This document shows positions 17,501 through 27,535 of a stretch of DNA of 64,000 bases, one piece after another. Under the pieces are notes generated by a model. That model made no database searches. It was not told where the DNA came from and saw nothing but the letters and a program-made list of their open reading frames with translations. Source of the stretch: Natrialbaceae archaeon (GTDB taxonomy: Archaea > Halobacteriota > Halobacteria > Halobacteriales > Natrialbaceae). The translations under genes were made by a program, and so were the position numbers. Each line of letters starts with the position of its first letter. Position 1 is the stretch's first letter. The stretch covers positions 1 to 64,000 of the forward strand of contig PWMF01000217.1 in the NCBI GenBank assembly GCA_003559215.1. The letters are read 5' to 3'.

Positions 17501-17553
17501 ATTGTACTAGGTTCACTCTCACTTAAGTAACAGAAAGCTTATGGTAGTACGAT

Positions 17554-20466
17554 ATGGGAGTGGAACACTCACACGATCTCGGCGGGCGGACACAGGACCA
17601 CGACGATCGAGCCAACGAGGACGACGACCCCGAGCGCTACACGGCCGCGGCGGCGGCCGAATTGGACGAGACGGCGTTCGAGGGCGGACCGATCGGTCGG
17701 CGGACGTTCCTGCAGGTGGCTGCGGCAGCGGGCGCGGCGTTTACGCTTCCGGGAACGGCGACGGCCGACGACGTCACCGACGACGCGATGACGGATGTCT
17801 ACGAGTTCGCCGTCAACTACTCACGGGACGACTACGCCGCGCCGACGGTGCTCGAGTTCGAGGACCACGACGCGCTGACGGCGTTCGCCGACGCCTACGA
17901 GGAGCCGATCGCCGAAGACCTCGACCGCCCGCCGAAGGCGGTCACGCGAACGGAGCCGACGCCCGCCGCCCACGCGCACCTCACCGCCGACGAGGTCGGG
18001 GACGTCCTCGAGGAGATCGAGGGCGTCACCTCGCTCGATTTCTCGCCCGGCTCGAACCCGTTCTGGAAGCTCGAGGGCGGATACGACGACGGCGTCTTCC
18101 CGGCGGTCGAGGAAGCTCGGAACTATGCCTCCCACAAGGAAACGGAGGCGGCGATGCGCCACCTCGAGCGGGAGTACGACGACCGCGTCAACTTCGAACG
18201 GATCGGCCACGGCCCCGGACACGAGAACCTCTACACCGAAGCCGAACAGGATCCGCGCGACGTCTTCGTCGTCGAGGTGACGAACGATATCCAGGACGAG
18301 CGGGCGTTCGAGGAGAAGGAGAAGTCGGTGAACCTGGTCGGGATCCACGGCGACGAGCGCCAGGGCGTCGAGGCGGGGATCCGCGTCATCGAGGAGGTCG
18401 CGAAGGGCGAGGCCGAGGACTTCATGCACCTGCTCGACGACGTCGTCCTCGTTTTCATGTTCGTCAACCCGGACGGCTGGGTCGTCCGCAAACCTCACTA
18501 CGAGTTTACCGACGACGACGGCGAACAGGTGTACAACTTCCAGCGGGGCAACGCGACGGGGCTCGACACCAACCGGCAGTATCCGACGATCGGCTGGGCC
18601 AATCCCGAGTTCTGGCCGGCGGAACCCGAGGACACCCCGGAGGTCAGACCGGACGACGAGGAGGGTCGGGGCTACCACGACATGGTTCCCGACGCGCTGG
18701 CGAACGTCGAGCACCTCCGCGGCTACGAGAACGTCACGTTCCTCGTCGACTTCCACGGGATGCACGCCTCCGACTGGTTCATGCTGAACCTGGAAACCAA
18801 CGCGCCGTTCGACCACGACGGGCAACACGAACTCGACCAGGTCAACGTCCAGATCAGCGAGGACATGGAGTCCTCGCTCGGCGGGATCGAGGGGATTCAG
18901 GAGGACGTCGATCGCGTCGCGGTCGATCGTTTCGACCTCCCGGAGGATGAGGCGCCGTACAACCCGAACGGACTGTTCGACTACGGGACGATCTACGACT
19001 GCATCGGCTACCAGATCACCGGCGGGTTCCTCGGTTGGGCCGGCCAACCCGAGGAGTGGGGCGGACTCGGCGCCCGAACGGTCGCCCCGGAGATGGCCTG
19101 GGCGAACAACGGCACCCACGACGAGAAGGAGTGGAAGCCCTACATCGTTCGCCACCAGACCGAGGCCTACCGCATCGAGATGCGCCAGTACGCCGAGATC
19201 GCCGCGGCCGAAACCGAGGCGACCGTCGCTACCGGCGACGCCGATACCGCCTACGTCGGCTCCGACATCCTCACCCGCAGTTCGAACGACCTCTCCCACA
19301 CGGACAGTTCGGAGACGGGACGTGGACGGGGACCGCCGGCTCACGCGAGGGGAACCGGCGTCGAAAAGTACCACGACCTCGTCGAGTCGGGTCTGGAGGG
19401 CAGGACGACCGCTACCGCAATCGAGGAGACGTCGACGCTCGCGGTGCGGTTTCACGCCCACGACCTCGAGGAGGGGACGATCCGCGTGCGGAATCCGGAG
19501 GGCGAGGTCGCCTACGAGATCGACCTGGGGGCGGATACCGAGGGCGCCTGCTGTCTGAGCGGGCGGGAGCACTTCTACGTCTCCGATCCGGAACCCGGCG
19601 ACTGGTCGATCGAGTGCGAGGGTCCAGCCGTCGAGGTCGATATCGTCGCCATCGAGACCGATGAGGAACACGAGGATCCGGAGGCCGTCTTCGGCTACCC
19701 CCAGCGGGAGTACGAGGTCAACCCGATGCAGTTCTTCGAGGATCTCGAGCCGTTCCTCGAGGACGGCTCGATCGACGAGCTGAGCGTTCACCACGTTCGG
19801 ATCGGGCGTCTGCTCCGCGGGCAGTCGGGCAAGCGCCAGTACGACAATCTGGTCGTCTCTCACGCCGAAGGGTTCGACGACGAGGAGTACGTGGCCGCGC
19901 TCGAGGCGTTCTTGGAGGCGGGCGGCAATCTCGTGTTGACCGACACCGGCGTCGCCCTCCTCGGCGCGCTCGAGGTCGGAGACGCCGCCGAGATCGACGA
20001 CGAGGACCTGCGGTCGCTCGAGGTACAGATCGCGAACCTCCGGGATCGGGAGTTCGACCACCACCTGCTGACCGACATCCGAGAGATGCAACAGGAGATG
20101 TGGAAACCCTCCCAGATCGGCTACACCGACGGCAACGACTCGCCGGCGACGGTCATCGACGAAGCTGCGTTCGAAGCCGCCGGCGGCTCGGTCGCCGGGC
20201 GGATGGAACAGTGGGAAGGTCCGTGGGATGAGGAGGAGCTCGTCGACGAAGGCGTCGCCGCGGGCTCGATCGAGGCCGGCGACGGCGAGATAACCGTCCT
20301 CGGATCGCTGCTGCCGCCCGCCCAGCAAACCGAACTCCACCCGTTCGGGATGGCCAACTACGCGCTGTCGTTCATGGGGCACACGCTGCTGTGTAACGCG
20401 CTCGGGTTCGAGCAGCGCCGGTACTACGACGGCGAACTGATCGGAACGTGGGGAACAGTGCGGTAG
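17554..20466 (+). CDS. Secreted zinc carboxypeptidase, M14 family, with Tat-type signal
   Basis: 970 aa; 'GRRTFLQVAAAAGAAFTLPGTATA' Tat-like; 'VNLVGIHGDERQGVEAGIRVIEEVAKG' (HGDE) and 'FLVDFHGMH' M14 zinc-site context. Confidence 0.9.
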   Translation: MGVEHSHDLGGRTQDHDDRANEDDDPERYTAAAAAELDETAFEGGPIGRRTFLQVAAAAGAAFTLPGTATADDVTDDAMTDVYEFAVNYSRDDYAAPTVLEFEDHDALTAFADAYEEPIAEDLDRPPKAVTRTEPTPAAHAHLTADEVGDVLEEIEGVTSLDFSPGSNPFWKLEGGYDDGVFPAVEEARNYASHKETEAAMRHLEREYDDRVNFERIGHGPGHENLYTEAEQDPRDVFVVEVTNDIQDERAFEEKEKSVNLVGIHGDERQGVEAGIRVIEEVAKGEAEDFMHLLDDVVLVFMFVNPDGWVVRKPHYEFTDDDGEQVYNFQRGNATGLDTNRQYPTIGWANPEFWPAEPEDTPEVRPDDEEGRGYHDMVPDALANVEHLRGYENVTFLVDFHGMHASDWFMLNLETNAPFDHDGQHELDQVNVQISEDMESSLGGIEGIQEDVDRVAVDRFDLPEDEAPYNPNGLFDYGTIYDCIGYQITGGFLGWAGQPEEWGGLGARTVAPEMAWANNGTHDEKEWKPYIVRHQTEAYRIEMRQYAEIAAAETEATVATGDADTAYVGSDILTRSSNDLSHTDSSETGRGRGPPAHARGTGVEKYHDLVESGLEGRTTATAIEETSTLAVRFHAHDLEEGTIRVRNPEGEVAYEIDLGADTEGACCLSGREHFYVSDPEPGDWSIECEGPAVEVDIVAIETDEEHEDPEAVFGYPQREYEVNPMQFFEDLEPFLEDGSIDELSVHHVRIGRLLRGQSGKRQYDNLVVSHAEGFDDEEYVAALEAFLEAGGNLVLTDTGVALLGALEVGDAAEIDDEDLRSLEVQIANLRDREFDHHLLTDIREMQQEMWKPSQIGYTDGNDSPATVIDEAAFEAAGGSVAGRMEQWEGPWDEEELVDEGVAAGSIEAGDGEITVLGSLLPPAQQTELHPFGMANYALSFMGHTLLCNALGFEQRRYYDGELIGTWGTVR

Positions 20467-20518
20467 CGCCGTTCCCGGGGTAAAGCTTCAACAGCCGGTC
20501 GCACCTATCGGCGGCCGT

Positions 20519-21448
20519 ATGATTTCCGAACCCGATCGGATCGGCGTCCACGAATCGGTCGAATCGGTGTTTCCGCCGTCGGAGCTCGCGGAGTACCTCT
20601 CGGAGCTTCCCGTCGACGTCGCCGTTATCGGTGACGACGAGATCGGGTCCTGCGACGCCGTCGTCACCCTCGAGCACCGCGACGCCTTCCTCGAGTGCGA
20701 GTGGATCCACTCGATCCAGGCCGGCGTCGACCGGTTCCCGTTCGACGAGTTCGAGGAACGGGGCGTGATCCTGACCAACAGCACGGGGATCCACGACCGC
20801 TGGGTCGGCGAGACCGTCGCGGGCTACCTGCTCGCGTTTGCCCGCCGACTCCACGAGCACGTCGCGAACCAGCAGGAGCGACGCTGGGAGCGCCCCGAGT
20901 GGGATGCCGGCTTCACCCTTCCCGGGACGACCGCTTGCGTCGTCGGCACCGGGACGCTGGGCAGTGGCGTCGCCGAGGTGCTGGGTTCGCTGGGCGTTCG
21001 GATCACTGGCGTTCGCCGCTCGGGCGAGCCCGTCGAAGGGTTCGAGGAGGTCTACGCGAGCGAGGGCCTCCTCGAGGCCGTCGCCGACGCCGACTTCGTG
21101 ATCGTGACGCTCCCGGTAACCGAAGAGACCCACCACATGTTCGACGCCGACGTCCTCGCGGCGATGGCCGACGACGCCTACCTCGTCAACGTCGGCCGCG
21201 GCCCGGTCGTCGACGAACCGGCGCTGATCGAGGCCCTCGAGGACGACGCGCTCGCGGGCGCGGCGCTGGACGTCTTCGAGACCGAACCACTGCCCGAGGA
21301 GTCGCCGCTGTGGGAGTTCGACGAGGTGATCGTCACGCCCCACTGTGCGGCCTTCACCGAGGACTACTACCGGGCCATCGGTGACCTCGTTCGGGAGAAC
21401 GTCGACCGGGCGGAGCGCGGTGAGTCGTTCCACAACCGGGTCGCCTGA
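20519..21448 (+). CDS. D-2-hydroxyacid dehydrogenase
   Basis: 'TACVVGTGTLGSGVAEVLGSLGVRITGVRRSG...DAYLVNVGRGPVVDEPALIEALEDDALAGAALDVFETEPLPEESPLWEFDEVIVTPH'. Confidence 0.95.
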   Translation: MISEPDRIGVHESVESVFPPSELAEYLSELPVDVAVIGDDEIGSCDAVVTLEHRDAFLECEWIHSIQAGVDRFPFDEFEERGVILTNSTGIHDRWVGETVAGYLLAFARRLHEHVANQQERRWERPEWDAGFTLPGTTACVVGTGTLGSGVAEVLGSLGVRITGVRRSGEPVEGFEEVYASEGLLEAVADADFVIVTLPVTEETHHMFDADVLAAMADDAYLVNVGRGPVVDEPALIEALEDDALAGAALDVFETEPLPEESPLWEFDEVIVTPHCAAFTEDYYRAIGDLVRENVDRAERGESFHNRVA

Positions 21449-21450
21449 CC

Positions 21451-21951
21451 GTGTCGAGCGTCGGAGTTCGACGCGCGAAACCGGGCGACGCCGACTCGAT
21501 CGCGGACGTCCACGCCGCGGCGATCCGCGAGCGCGGCGCGGGCTACGACGAGCAGGAGCTGCGGGCCTGGCTCGCGAACGTTCACCCTGGACGGTATCCG
21601 ATCGGCGAGCGCGAGGCGGGAATCGACGTGCTCGTCGCCGAGCGGGACGATCGACTCGTCGGGTTCGGCTGGCTCGACCGCGACTCCGCCGAGCGCGACG
21701 AATCCACCGCCGAGATCGTGGCCGTCTACGTCCGCCCGGACGCCGTCCGCGAGGGAATCGGGACGGCGATCCTCGAGCGACTCGAGGAGCTCGCCCGCGA
21801 GGCGGGACTCGCGGAGCTCGTTCTCGTCGCCTCGAAGAACGCGATCGACTTCTACCGTAGTCGGGGATACGACCCCGACGAGACGGTCGCACTCGAGATG
21901 ACCGCAAACGTCTCGCTCGCGGGCCTTCGGATGCGAAAGCGACTCTCCTGA
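21451..21951 (+). CDS. GNAT family N-acetyltransferase
   Basis: 166 aa, GTG start; 'TAEIVAVYVRPDAVREGIGTAILERLEELAREAGLAELVLVASKNAIDFYRSRGY'. Confidence 0.9.
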   Translation: MSSVGVRRAKPGDADSIADVHAAAIRERGAGYDEQELRAWLANVHPGRYPIGEREAGIDVLVAERDDRLVGFGWLDRDSAERDESTAEIVAVYVRPDAVREGIGTAILERLEELAREAGLAELVLVASKNAIDFYRSRGYDPDETVALEMTANVSLAGLRMRKRLS

Positions 21952-22116
21952 CGCGGGATCGACGACGACCGAGGGCGATCGGCTCCCGCGAAACGAGGAC
22001 GGTCACTGCACCGTCCCCACGGCGTGACCGTGACTATCGTCGACGACTGGTGATACTCGGGCTCTCGAACCGGATATTCGGTCGAAAGCAGCTCGGTGCT
22101 GCGGGTCCGGGGACTC

Positions 22117-22443
22117 TCAGGCGGTCCGGGTCCCGAACTGCCTGTCGAACCACGGGACGAACCCCATTCGGTCGTGCATACGCCACTGGACGAGCGAACC
22201 CGGGAGCAAACACAGCGGTAGTATCGGATACAGCCAGACCGTCGGGACCCCTCCCGTTGCGATCCAAAGGAGCACGATCAGTCCGACGACGCTCTCGGCG
22301 ACCGAGCGCGCGACGGACGCCGTCCAGAGTCGTCCCGCCCTCGAGCGCTGCTCCGGCGAGTGAATCCGGTACCCGTTGAGGACGCTCCCGACCCCTCCCG
22401 CGACGAGGACGGCCGCGATGACCAGGGCGCCCGTTTCGATCAT
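22117..22443 (-). CDS. Small membrane protein of unknown function
   Basis: 108 aa with several hydrophobic stretches 'VIAAVLVAGGVGSVL', 'VVGLIVLLWIATGGVPTVWLYPILPLCLLPG'. Confidence 0.65.
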   Translation of the reverse strand: MIETGALVIAAVLVAGGVGSVLNGYRIHSPEQRSRAGRLWTASVARSVAESVVGLIVLLWIATGGVPTVWLYPILPLCLLPGSLVQWRMHDRMGFVPWFDRQFGTRTA

Positions 22444-22514
22444 CGGTTCTACATCTCACCGAGTAAACGATAAGCGTTCGGAGCGTTGACCTTTCCGGGC
22501 GGCTGACGGCGACT

Positions 22515-23024
22515 TTACGTCTCGCTCGTCCGCTCCTCGCGCACTTCGAGCACCTCGAGTTCGATCTCTACCGGAATTCCTGCGAGTTCGTGGTTGAAGT
22601 CGACGGTGGCGGTATCGTCGTCGACGGCCGTGATCCAGCCGGTCTTCCCGTCGTCGGTGTGGACCTGCGTCTCGGTCTCGAGCGCGCCCTCGGCCGGCGA
22701 GTCGTCGATCTCCTCGAGCGGGAACTGGACGACCCACTCCTCGTCGTGCTCGCCGAACGCCTCCTCGGGCTCGAGGCGGAACGCCGTCTCGACGGGCAGC
22801 TCCTCGGGGTCGGCCTCGAGCTCCCGCAGCGCCCGCTCGACGCCCGGCACGACCGCGCCCTCACCGATGCGGATCTCGAGGGGCTCGTAGTCGCGGTCGT
22901 CGTGGTGGATCCCCGTCTCCCTCGCGAGATTCGCGTCGGTGGTGTCGAACGGCTTTCCCGCCTCTCCGTCGTCGACGATGCGTCCCGTGTAGTGACAGAT
23001 CGCGACCTGTCCGAGTTCGACCAT
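22515..23024 (-). CDS. FKBP-type (SlyD-like) peptidyl-prolyl cis-trans isomerase
   Basis: 'GQVAICHYTGRIVDDGEAGKPFDTTD...IRIGEGAVVPGVERALRELEADPEELPVETAFRLEPEEAFGEHDEEWV'. Confidence 0.94.
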   Translation of the reverse strand: MVELGQVAICHYTGRIVDDGEAGKPFDTTDANLARETGIHHDDRDYEPLEIRIGEGAVVPGVERALRELEADPEELPVETAFRLEPEEAFGEHDEEWVVQFPLEEIDDSPAEGALETETQVHTDDGKTGWITAVDDDTATVDFNHELAGIPVEIELEVLEVREERTSET

Positions 23025-23129
23025 CGTCCGTACCGACCACGGTCGGACGCAAGAAGCCGTCGCCGGCTGTCGTCTGCCGAGGGTCGGCGAGGACGCACCT
23101 GAGGGTGGTCTCCCTACTCGGCTCTGCGA

Positions 23130-24359
23130 TCAGTCCACGAGCCGCTGGTAGGCCGCCCGCCCCGCGACCGCAACGGTCGCGAGCAGTCCCGTTCCGGCGG
23201 CGATCGCGGGGCCGTTCTCTCGAACGCTCGAGCCGACGCCGTCCTCGCTCGAGTCGCTCGCGCTCTCGTTCGTCGGTGCCTCGTCGTCGCTTGGCCCGTT
23301 CTCGTCGCTGTCCCCTTCTACCGACTCGTCATCGTCTTCCTCGGTACCCAGCATCTCGTCGGGACCGACATCGAGATCCGAGAGCGCCTCGCGGAGCGTG
23401 ACGATCTCGAGGTCCCGCTCCTTTGCCTCCTGGATGGCGAACCGGACGCGTTCCTCGGTCGTCTCGTCGAACTGGCTGTGACCGACGACGATCCCGAGGT
23501 AGTCGCCTGCAGCGACCTGATCGTAGAACGCCTCGATCTCGGTTTCGGTCGAGGACTGGCCGTCGATACTCGTCCGTCCGAGATCGTACGGGTCGATATC
23601 GGTGATTCCGTTCAGCCCGTCCCCCTCGCGGTTCGCGAACCCCGCGTAGTGTTCTTCGACCAGCTCCTCGACCAGCCCTTCGCTGCGGCCGAAGGGGGAG
23701 ACGAAGTAGTCGACATCGACGCCCATCTCCTCGAGTTCCTCCTTCGAGCCGACGACCTCCTCGCGGATCCGCTCGTCGCCGAAGCGAACGAACGTCTCCT
23801 CGGCCGCGAACGACTCGCCGACGGGCTCCTCGAGCTCGAGGTAGAATCCCCCGTCGTCCTCGCCGCCGCCGGCGACGACGTTCTCGATTGTTTCGTCCTC
23901 GTCCCCGATGACGATCGGTTCGCCCTCGTGATCTCCGAGGAAGCTGCCGTCGACCGAGAGCCGTTCGTCGTCCGATTCGGTCGGGGCGGTCAGGTAGAGG
24001 TTCCCGACGACGTCGTGTTCTGCGGTGTGGGACATGATCTCCCACCCCTCCGCCTCCATCTCGCGGAGGTGCTCCGGAAGCAGGCCCCAGCCGGTGTCGA
24101 CGTACTCCGTGACGGCCGCACAGCAGGCCGGGACGTCCTCTTCCTGGTGAACCGGAAAGGTCTGGGTCCAGTCCTCGCGCCAGCTGTCGTCGTAGACGAA
24201 CACTAGTTGTCCGTTCGACTCCTCGTCCGACCCGTCGTCGGCTGCGCTCGTTCCGGCGCCGACCAGCGCGAACAGGCTCGCCGCCCCGAGCCGGAAGAGC
24301 CCGCGCCGGCTGGTTCGTACCTCGAGGGCCGAAATGCCGGCCCCTCGATCGTCGTCCAT
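23130..24359 (-). CDS. Polysaccharide-deacetylase-like protein, Tat-exported, with C-terminal TM anchor
   Basis: 'TSRRGLFRLGAASLFALVGAGTSA' Tat motif; 'QLVFVYDDSWREDWTQTFPVHQEEDVPACCAAVTEYVDTGWGLLPEHLREMEAEGWEIMSHTAEHD'; acidic stalk + TM at the C-terminus. Confidence 0.82.
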   Translation of the reverse strand: MDDDRGAGISALEVRTSRRGLFRLGAASLFALVGAGTSAADDGSDEESNGQLVFVYDDSWREDWTQTFPVHQEEDVPACCAAVTEYVDTGWGLLPEHLREMEAEGWEIMSHTAEHDVVGNLYLTAPTESDDERLSVDGSFLGDHEGEPIVIGDEDETIENVVAGGGEDDGGFYLELEEPVGESFAAEETFVRFGDERIREEVVGSKEELEEMGVDVDYFVSPFGRSEGLVEELVEEHYAGFANREGDGLNGITDIDPYDLGRTSIDGQSSTETEIEAFYDQVAAGDYLGIVVGHSQFDETTEERVRFAIQEAKERDLEIVTLREALSDLDVGPDEMLGTEEDDDESVEGDSDENGPSDDEAPTNESASDSSEDGVGSSVRENGPAIAAGTGLLATVAVAGRAAYQRLVD

Positions 24360-24512
24360 ACTCGAGGACGTCCCGTCCGGGCTATTATTATCGTTCGGTT
24401 AAGCGCCGAGACAGCCGCAAACGCGGCAGAACCGCGCAAACAGCCAGCACGCATCACGGAGCCGAATTGGCAGCCGGGAGCGTGGCATCGCCGCGTTGCA
24501 GAGCGAAAGCCG

Positions 24513-25130
24513 TCAGAAGAATTTGAACAGGTCGTCCCGGCTCTGCTCGTGGAGGTGTTCGCGAACGGCCTCGTTCAGGGGATCGATCCGCCCCTTCTTG
24601 GCGGTGATCGGCGCGATCGTCTCCTGCCACTGCTTCCAGGGCGGGAGCAGCCCCAGTCGGTCACAGAGTTCGTTCAGGCGCTCGTCACGGTTGTCGACCT
24701 TGTCCATCTTGTTGACCGCGACTACCGTCGGGATGTCGAGTTCGCGCAGGAAGTGAAACATCTCGACGTCGTAGGGGATCTCGTCGGGGCCGGAGTGGCG
24801 GTCGATGATGTCGATGACGCTCTTGCCGTCGACGACGAGGACGGCCACGAGCACGTTGTCGGCGTACTCCTCGAGGTAGTGAACGATATCGGTCTTGATC
24901 TGCTCGCGGCGATCCTCGTCGACGCCGCTCATGAAGCCGAAGCCGGGCAGGTCGGTGACGACGAAGTCCTCGGCGGTCCAGTCGAAGTGGTTCGGCTCGC
25001 GGGTGACGCCGGGTTTGCCGCCGGTGTCGAACGTGTGACCGGTGATCTCGCGCATGAGCGTCGACTTGCCCACGTTCGAGCGGCCGACGAGGGCCACCTC
25101 GGCCTCGCGGTCGGGACGGGTGTCGAACAT
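24513..25130 (-). CDS. engB: GTP-binding protein EngB
   Basis: '[41 protein letters not shown]...[13 protein letters not shown]...[12 protein letters not shown]'. Confidence 0.95.
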   Translation of the reverse strand: MFDTRPDREAEVALVGRSNVGKSTLMREITGHTFDTGGKPGVTREPNHFDWTAEDFVVTDLPGFGFMSGVDEDRREQIKTDIVHYLEEYADNVLVAVLVVDGKSVIDIIDRHSGPDEIPYDVEMFHFLRELDIPTVVAVNKMDKVDNRDERLNELCDRLGLLPPWKQWQETIAPITAKKGRIDPLNEAVREHLHEQSRDDLFKFF

Positions 25131-25154
25131 ACTCGATGGACGTCGCGCCGCGGT

Positions 25155-25925
25155 TTATACGTGGCGCGACGGCTCCGCGAACAGCGCTCCCGGCGCGTCT
25201 ACCGTGGTGTCGAGGTGCCCACAGAGATCCCACAGCGTCGCGCCGTTGCTCGTGACCACCGGGACGCCGAGTTCGGCCTCGAGTTCCGCAACCGCGTCGA
25301 GCGACCGGTAGTTCGTACAGGAGACGAAGACGGCGTCGACCGAGGTATCGAGCGCTCCGTCGACGGCCCCCTCGAGATCGGCTGCGACGGCCAGCACCTG
25401 CTCACGGGCGTCAGACGGGTCGAGCGCGCCTATCTCGGTGTTGGCCTCGATCCCCCGGCCCTCGATCGCGACGACCTCGAAGCCCGCCGCCTCGAGGAAC
25501 TCGCGCTCCTTTGCGTCGAGGTCGGCGGTGTAGGGCGTGACGACGGCGATCCGCTCGGCGCCGAGGGCCTCGAGGGCCCGACACACCGACCGAGCCGTCG
25601 CGATGGCCGGAACGCCCGCCGCCTCGCCGATTTCGGCCTCGAGTTCGGCGTCGAAGCCGGGTCCGTGGAGCAGGCTGCCGGTCGTACAGGCGTAGGCGAC
25701 GGCGTCGACGTCGGCGTGGCCGAGCAACTCGCCCCCTCGAACCGCGTCGTGGCTCATCTCGTCGAGTTCGTCGACGGTGACCGACTCGAGCGCCATCCGC
25801 GCCGCGTGGACGGTCGTCCCTTCGGGGGCGAACTCACGGAACTCCGGTTCGGCCGTCGTGTTCGAGGAGGGGACGATCAGCCCGAGTCGGATGGGTCGTT
25901 CGGCGCCGGAGTCGTAGTCGTTCAC
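25155..25925 (-). CDS. Asp/Glu racemase superfamily protein (maleate isomerase/arylmalonate decarboxylase-like)
   Basis: 'IRLGLIVPSSNTTAEPEFREFAPEGTTVHAARMAL...YACTTGSLLHGPGFDAEL...DAVFVSCTNYRSLDAVAELEAELGVPVVTSNGATLWDLC' two-Cys pattern. Confidence 0.9.
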   Translation of the reverse strand: MNDYDSGAERPIRLGLIVPSSNTTAEPEFREFAPEGTTVHAARMALESVTVDELDEMSHDAVRGGELLGHADVDAVAYACTTGSLLHGPGFDAELEAEIGEAAGVPAIATARSVCRALEALGAERIAVVTPYTADLDAKEREFLEAAGFEVVAIEGRGIEANTEIGALDPSDAREQVLAVAADLEGAVDGALDTSVDAVFVSCTNYRSLDAVAELEAELGVPVVTSNGATLWDLCGHLDTTVDAPGALFAEPSRHV

Positions 25926-27535
25926 GGCTCCTCACCGTCCGTGACCGTGCCGTCGGCCCGGTCGTCCTCGAGCGCAGCCGGATCGCGCTCGTCGGGGTCG
26001 CCATGGCCGCCGCCGCCCGGTGTTCGAACCGTGATCGTCGTTCCGGACTCGACGTCGACGGTCGTCTTCGCGGCGACGGGTTCGCCGTCGATCAGATTCT
26101 CGCCGACGGTGCCGTCCTCGCCGCCCGCGACGCCGCTCGGCGCGTGCCGTCGTCGTTCGGTCAGCAGCGACACCGTCGCGTCGGTCTCGACGGTGAGGCT
26201 GCGCTCGAGGCCGAGTCCGCCCCGGAACCGGCCGCGACCGCCGCTGTCGGGACGCAAGGCGTAGCGGTCGACCCGAAACGGGTACTCCGTCTCGATCGAT
26301 TCGACGGGCGTGTTGAGCGTGTTCGTCATCCCGACCTGAACGCCGTCCATGCCGTCGCTGTCGGCGCGGGCGCCGAAGCCGCCGCCGATGGTCTCGTAGT
26401 AGGTAAAGGAGCCGTCGCGGGCGCCGACAGTCAGATTGTTCATCGTCCCCTGGCTCTGGGCGGGGACGCGCTCGGGTGCGGCTTCCGCGAGCGCGGCGAA
26501 GACGACATCGGTCGCCCGCTGGCTGGTTTCGACGTTGCCGCCGACGACCGCAGCAGGTGGTGCCGGATTCAACAGCGACCCCTCCGGCGCGTCGACGGCG
26601 ACGGGCTCGTAGCAGCCGTCGTTCGGCGGGATCTCAGGGTCGGTCACACAGCGGACGACGAAGTAGACCGCGCTCTTCGCCACGGCCAGCGGCGCGTTGA
26701 GGTTCCCTTTTACCTGACTCGCCGTCCCCGCGAAGTCGACCTCGACCGACGCGCCGTCGATCGTCACCGACGCCCGGAGCTCGATATCCTCGTCGGTGAT
26801 ACCGTCGCCCTCGAGGACGTCCGTCGCCTCGTAGGTGCCGTCCGGAAGCTCGCGAAGCTTGGCGCGCATCCGGTCGCCGGAGTAGTCGATCACGGCGTCG
26901 AAACCCGCGAGGACGGTCTCGCGACCGTGCTCGTCGAACAGTGCTTCGAGGCGCTCGGCGGCCCGGTCGTTCGCCGCCAGCTGCGCGCGGAGGTCGGCCC
27001 GCCGTTCGCGCGGGTTGCGGACGTTCGCGAGTATCAGCGAGTGGACGTCCTCACGGACGTCGCCGCCCTCGACGAGTTTCGTGGGCGGGAGTCGCAGCCC
27101 CTCCTGGTAGATCTCGCGGGCGCCCGCCGGCATGCTACCGGGGGTCATTCCGCCAACGTCGGCGTGGTGGGCCCGCGAGACGGCGTAGCCGACGATCTCT
27201 TCGGCGACCGTGATCGGCGACACCATCGTCACGTCCGGCAGGTGGGTGCCGCCGGCGAAGGGATCGTTGAGGACGAACACGTCGCCGGGTTCGGGATCGT
27301 ACTCGCGGACCGCGTCGACGGCTTCGGGCATCGCACCCAGGTGGACGGGGATGTGTTCGGCCTGGGCGACCATCCGGCCCGTGGCGTCGAACAACGCCGT
27401 CGAGCAGTCCCGACGCTCCTTGATGTTCGGTGAGTAGGCACCCCGAATGAGCGTCTGTCCCATCTCCTCGGCGACGCCTTCGAGCTGGTTGCGCAGTACC
27501 TCCAGGGTAATCGGGTCGATTTCGGTCTCGCTCAT
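25922..27535 (-). CDS. hyuB: Hydantoinase B/oxoprolinase family protein
   Basis: '[90 protein letters not shown]'. Confidence 0.96.
   Translation of the reverse strand: MSETEIDPITLEVLRNQLEGVAEEMGQTLIRGAYSPNIKERRDCSTALFDATGRMVAQAEHIPVHLGAMPEAVDAVREYDPEPGDVFVLNDPFAGGTHLPDVTMVSPITVAEEIVGYAVSRAHHADVGGMTPGSMPAGAREIYQEGLRLPPTKLVEGGDVREDVHSLILANVRNPRERRADLRAQLAANDRAAERLEALFDEHGRETVLAGFDAVIDYSGDRMRAKLRELPDGTYEATDVLEGDGITDEDIELRASVTIDGASVEVDFAGTASQVKGNLNAPLAVAKSAVYFVVRCVTDPEIPPNDGCYEPVAVDAPEGSLLNPAPPAAVVGGNVETSQRATDVVFAALAEAAPERVPAQSQGTMNNLTVGARDGSFTYYETIGGGFGARADSDGMDGVQVGMTNTLNTPVESIETEYPFRVDRYALRPDSGGRGRFRGGLGLERSLTVETDATVSLLTERRRHAPSGVAGGEDGTVGENLIDGEPVAAKTTVDVESGTTITVRTPGGGGHGDPDERDPAALEDDRADGTVTDGEEP

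Noticed and set aside
17821-20382. 853-aa - ORF opposite the M14 carboxypeptidase
   Set aside because: Antisense shadow ORF caused by codon bias; no domain motifs.
24207-26264. 685-aa + ORF over engB and hyuB
   Set aside because: Spans several minus-strand genes with clear motifs; shadow ORF.
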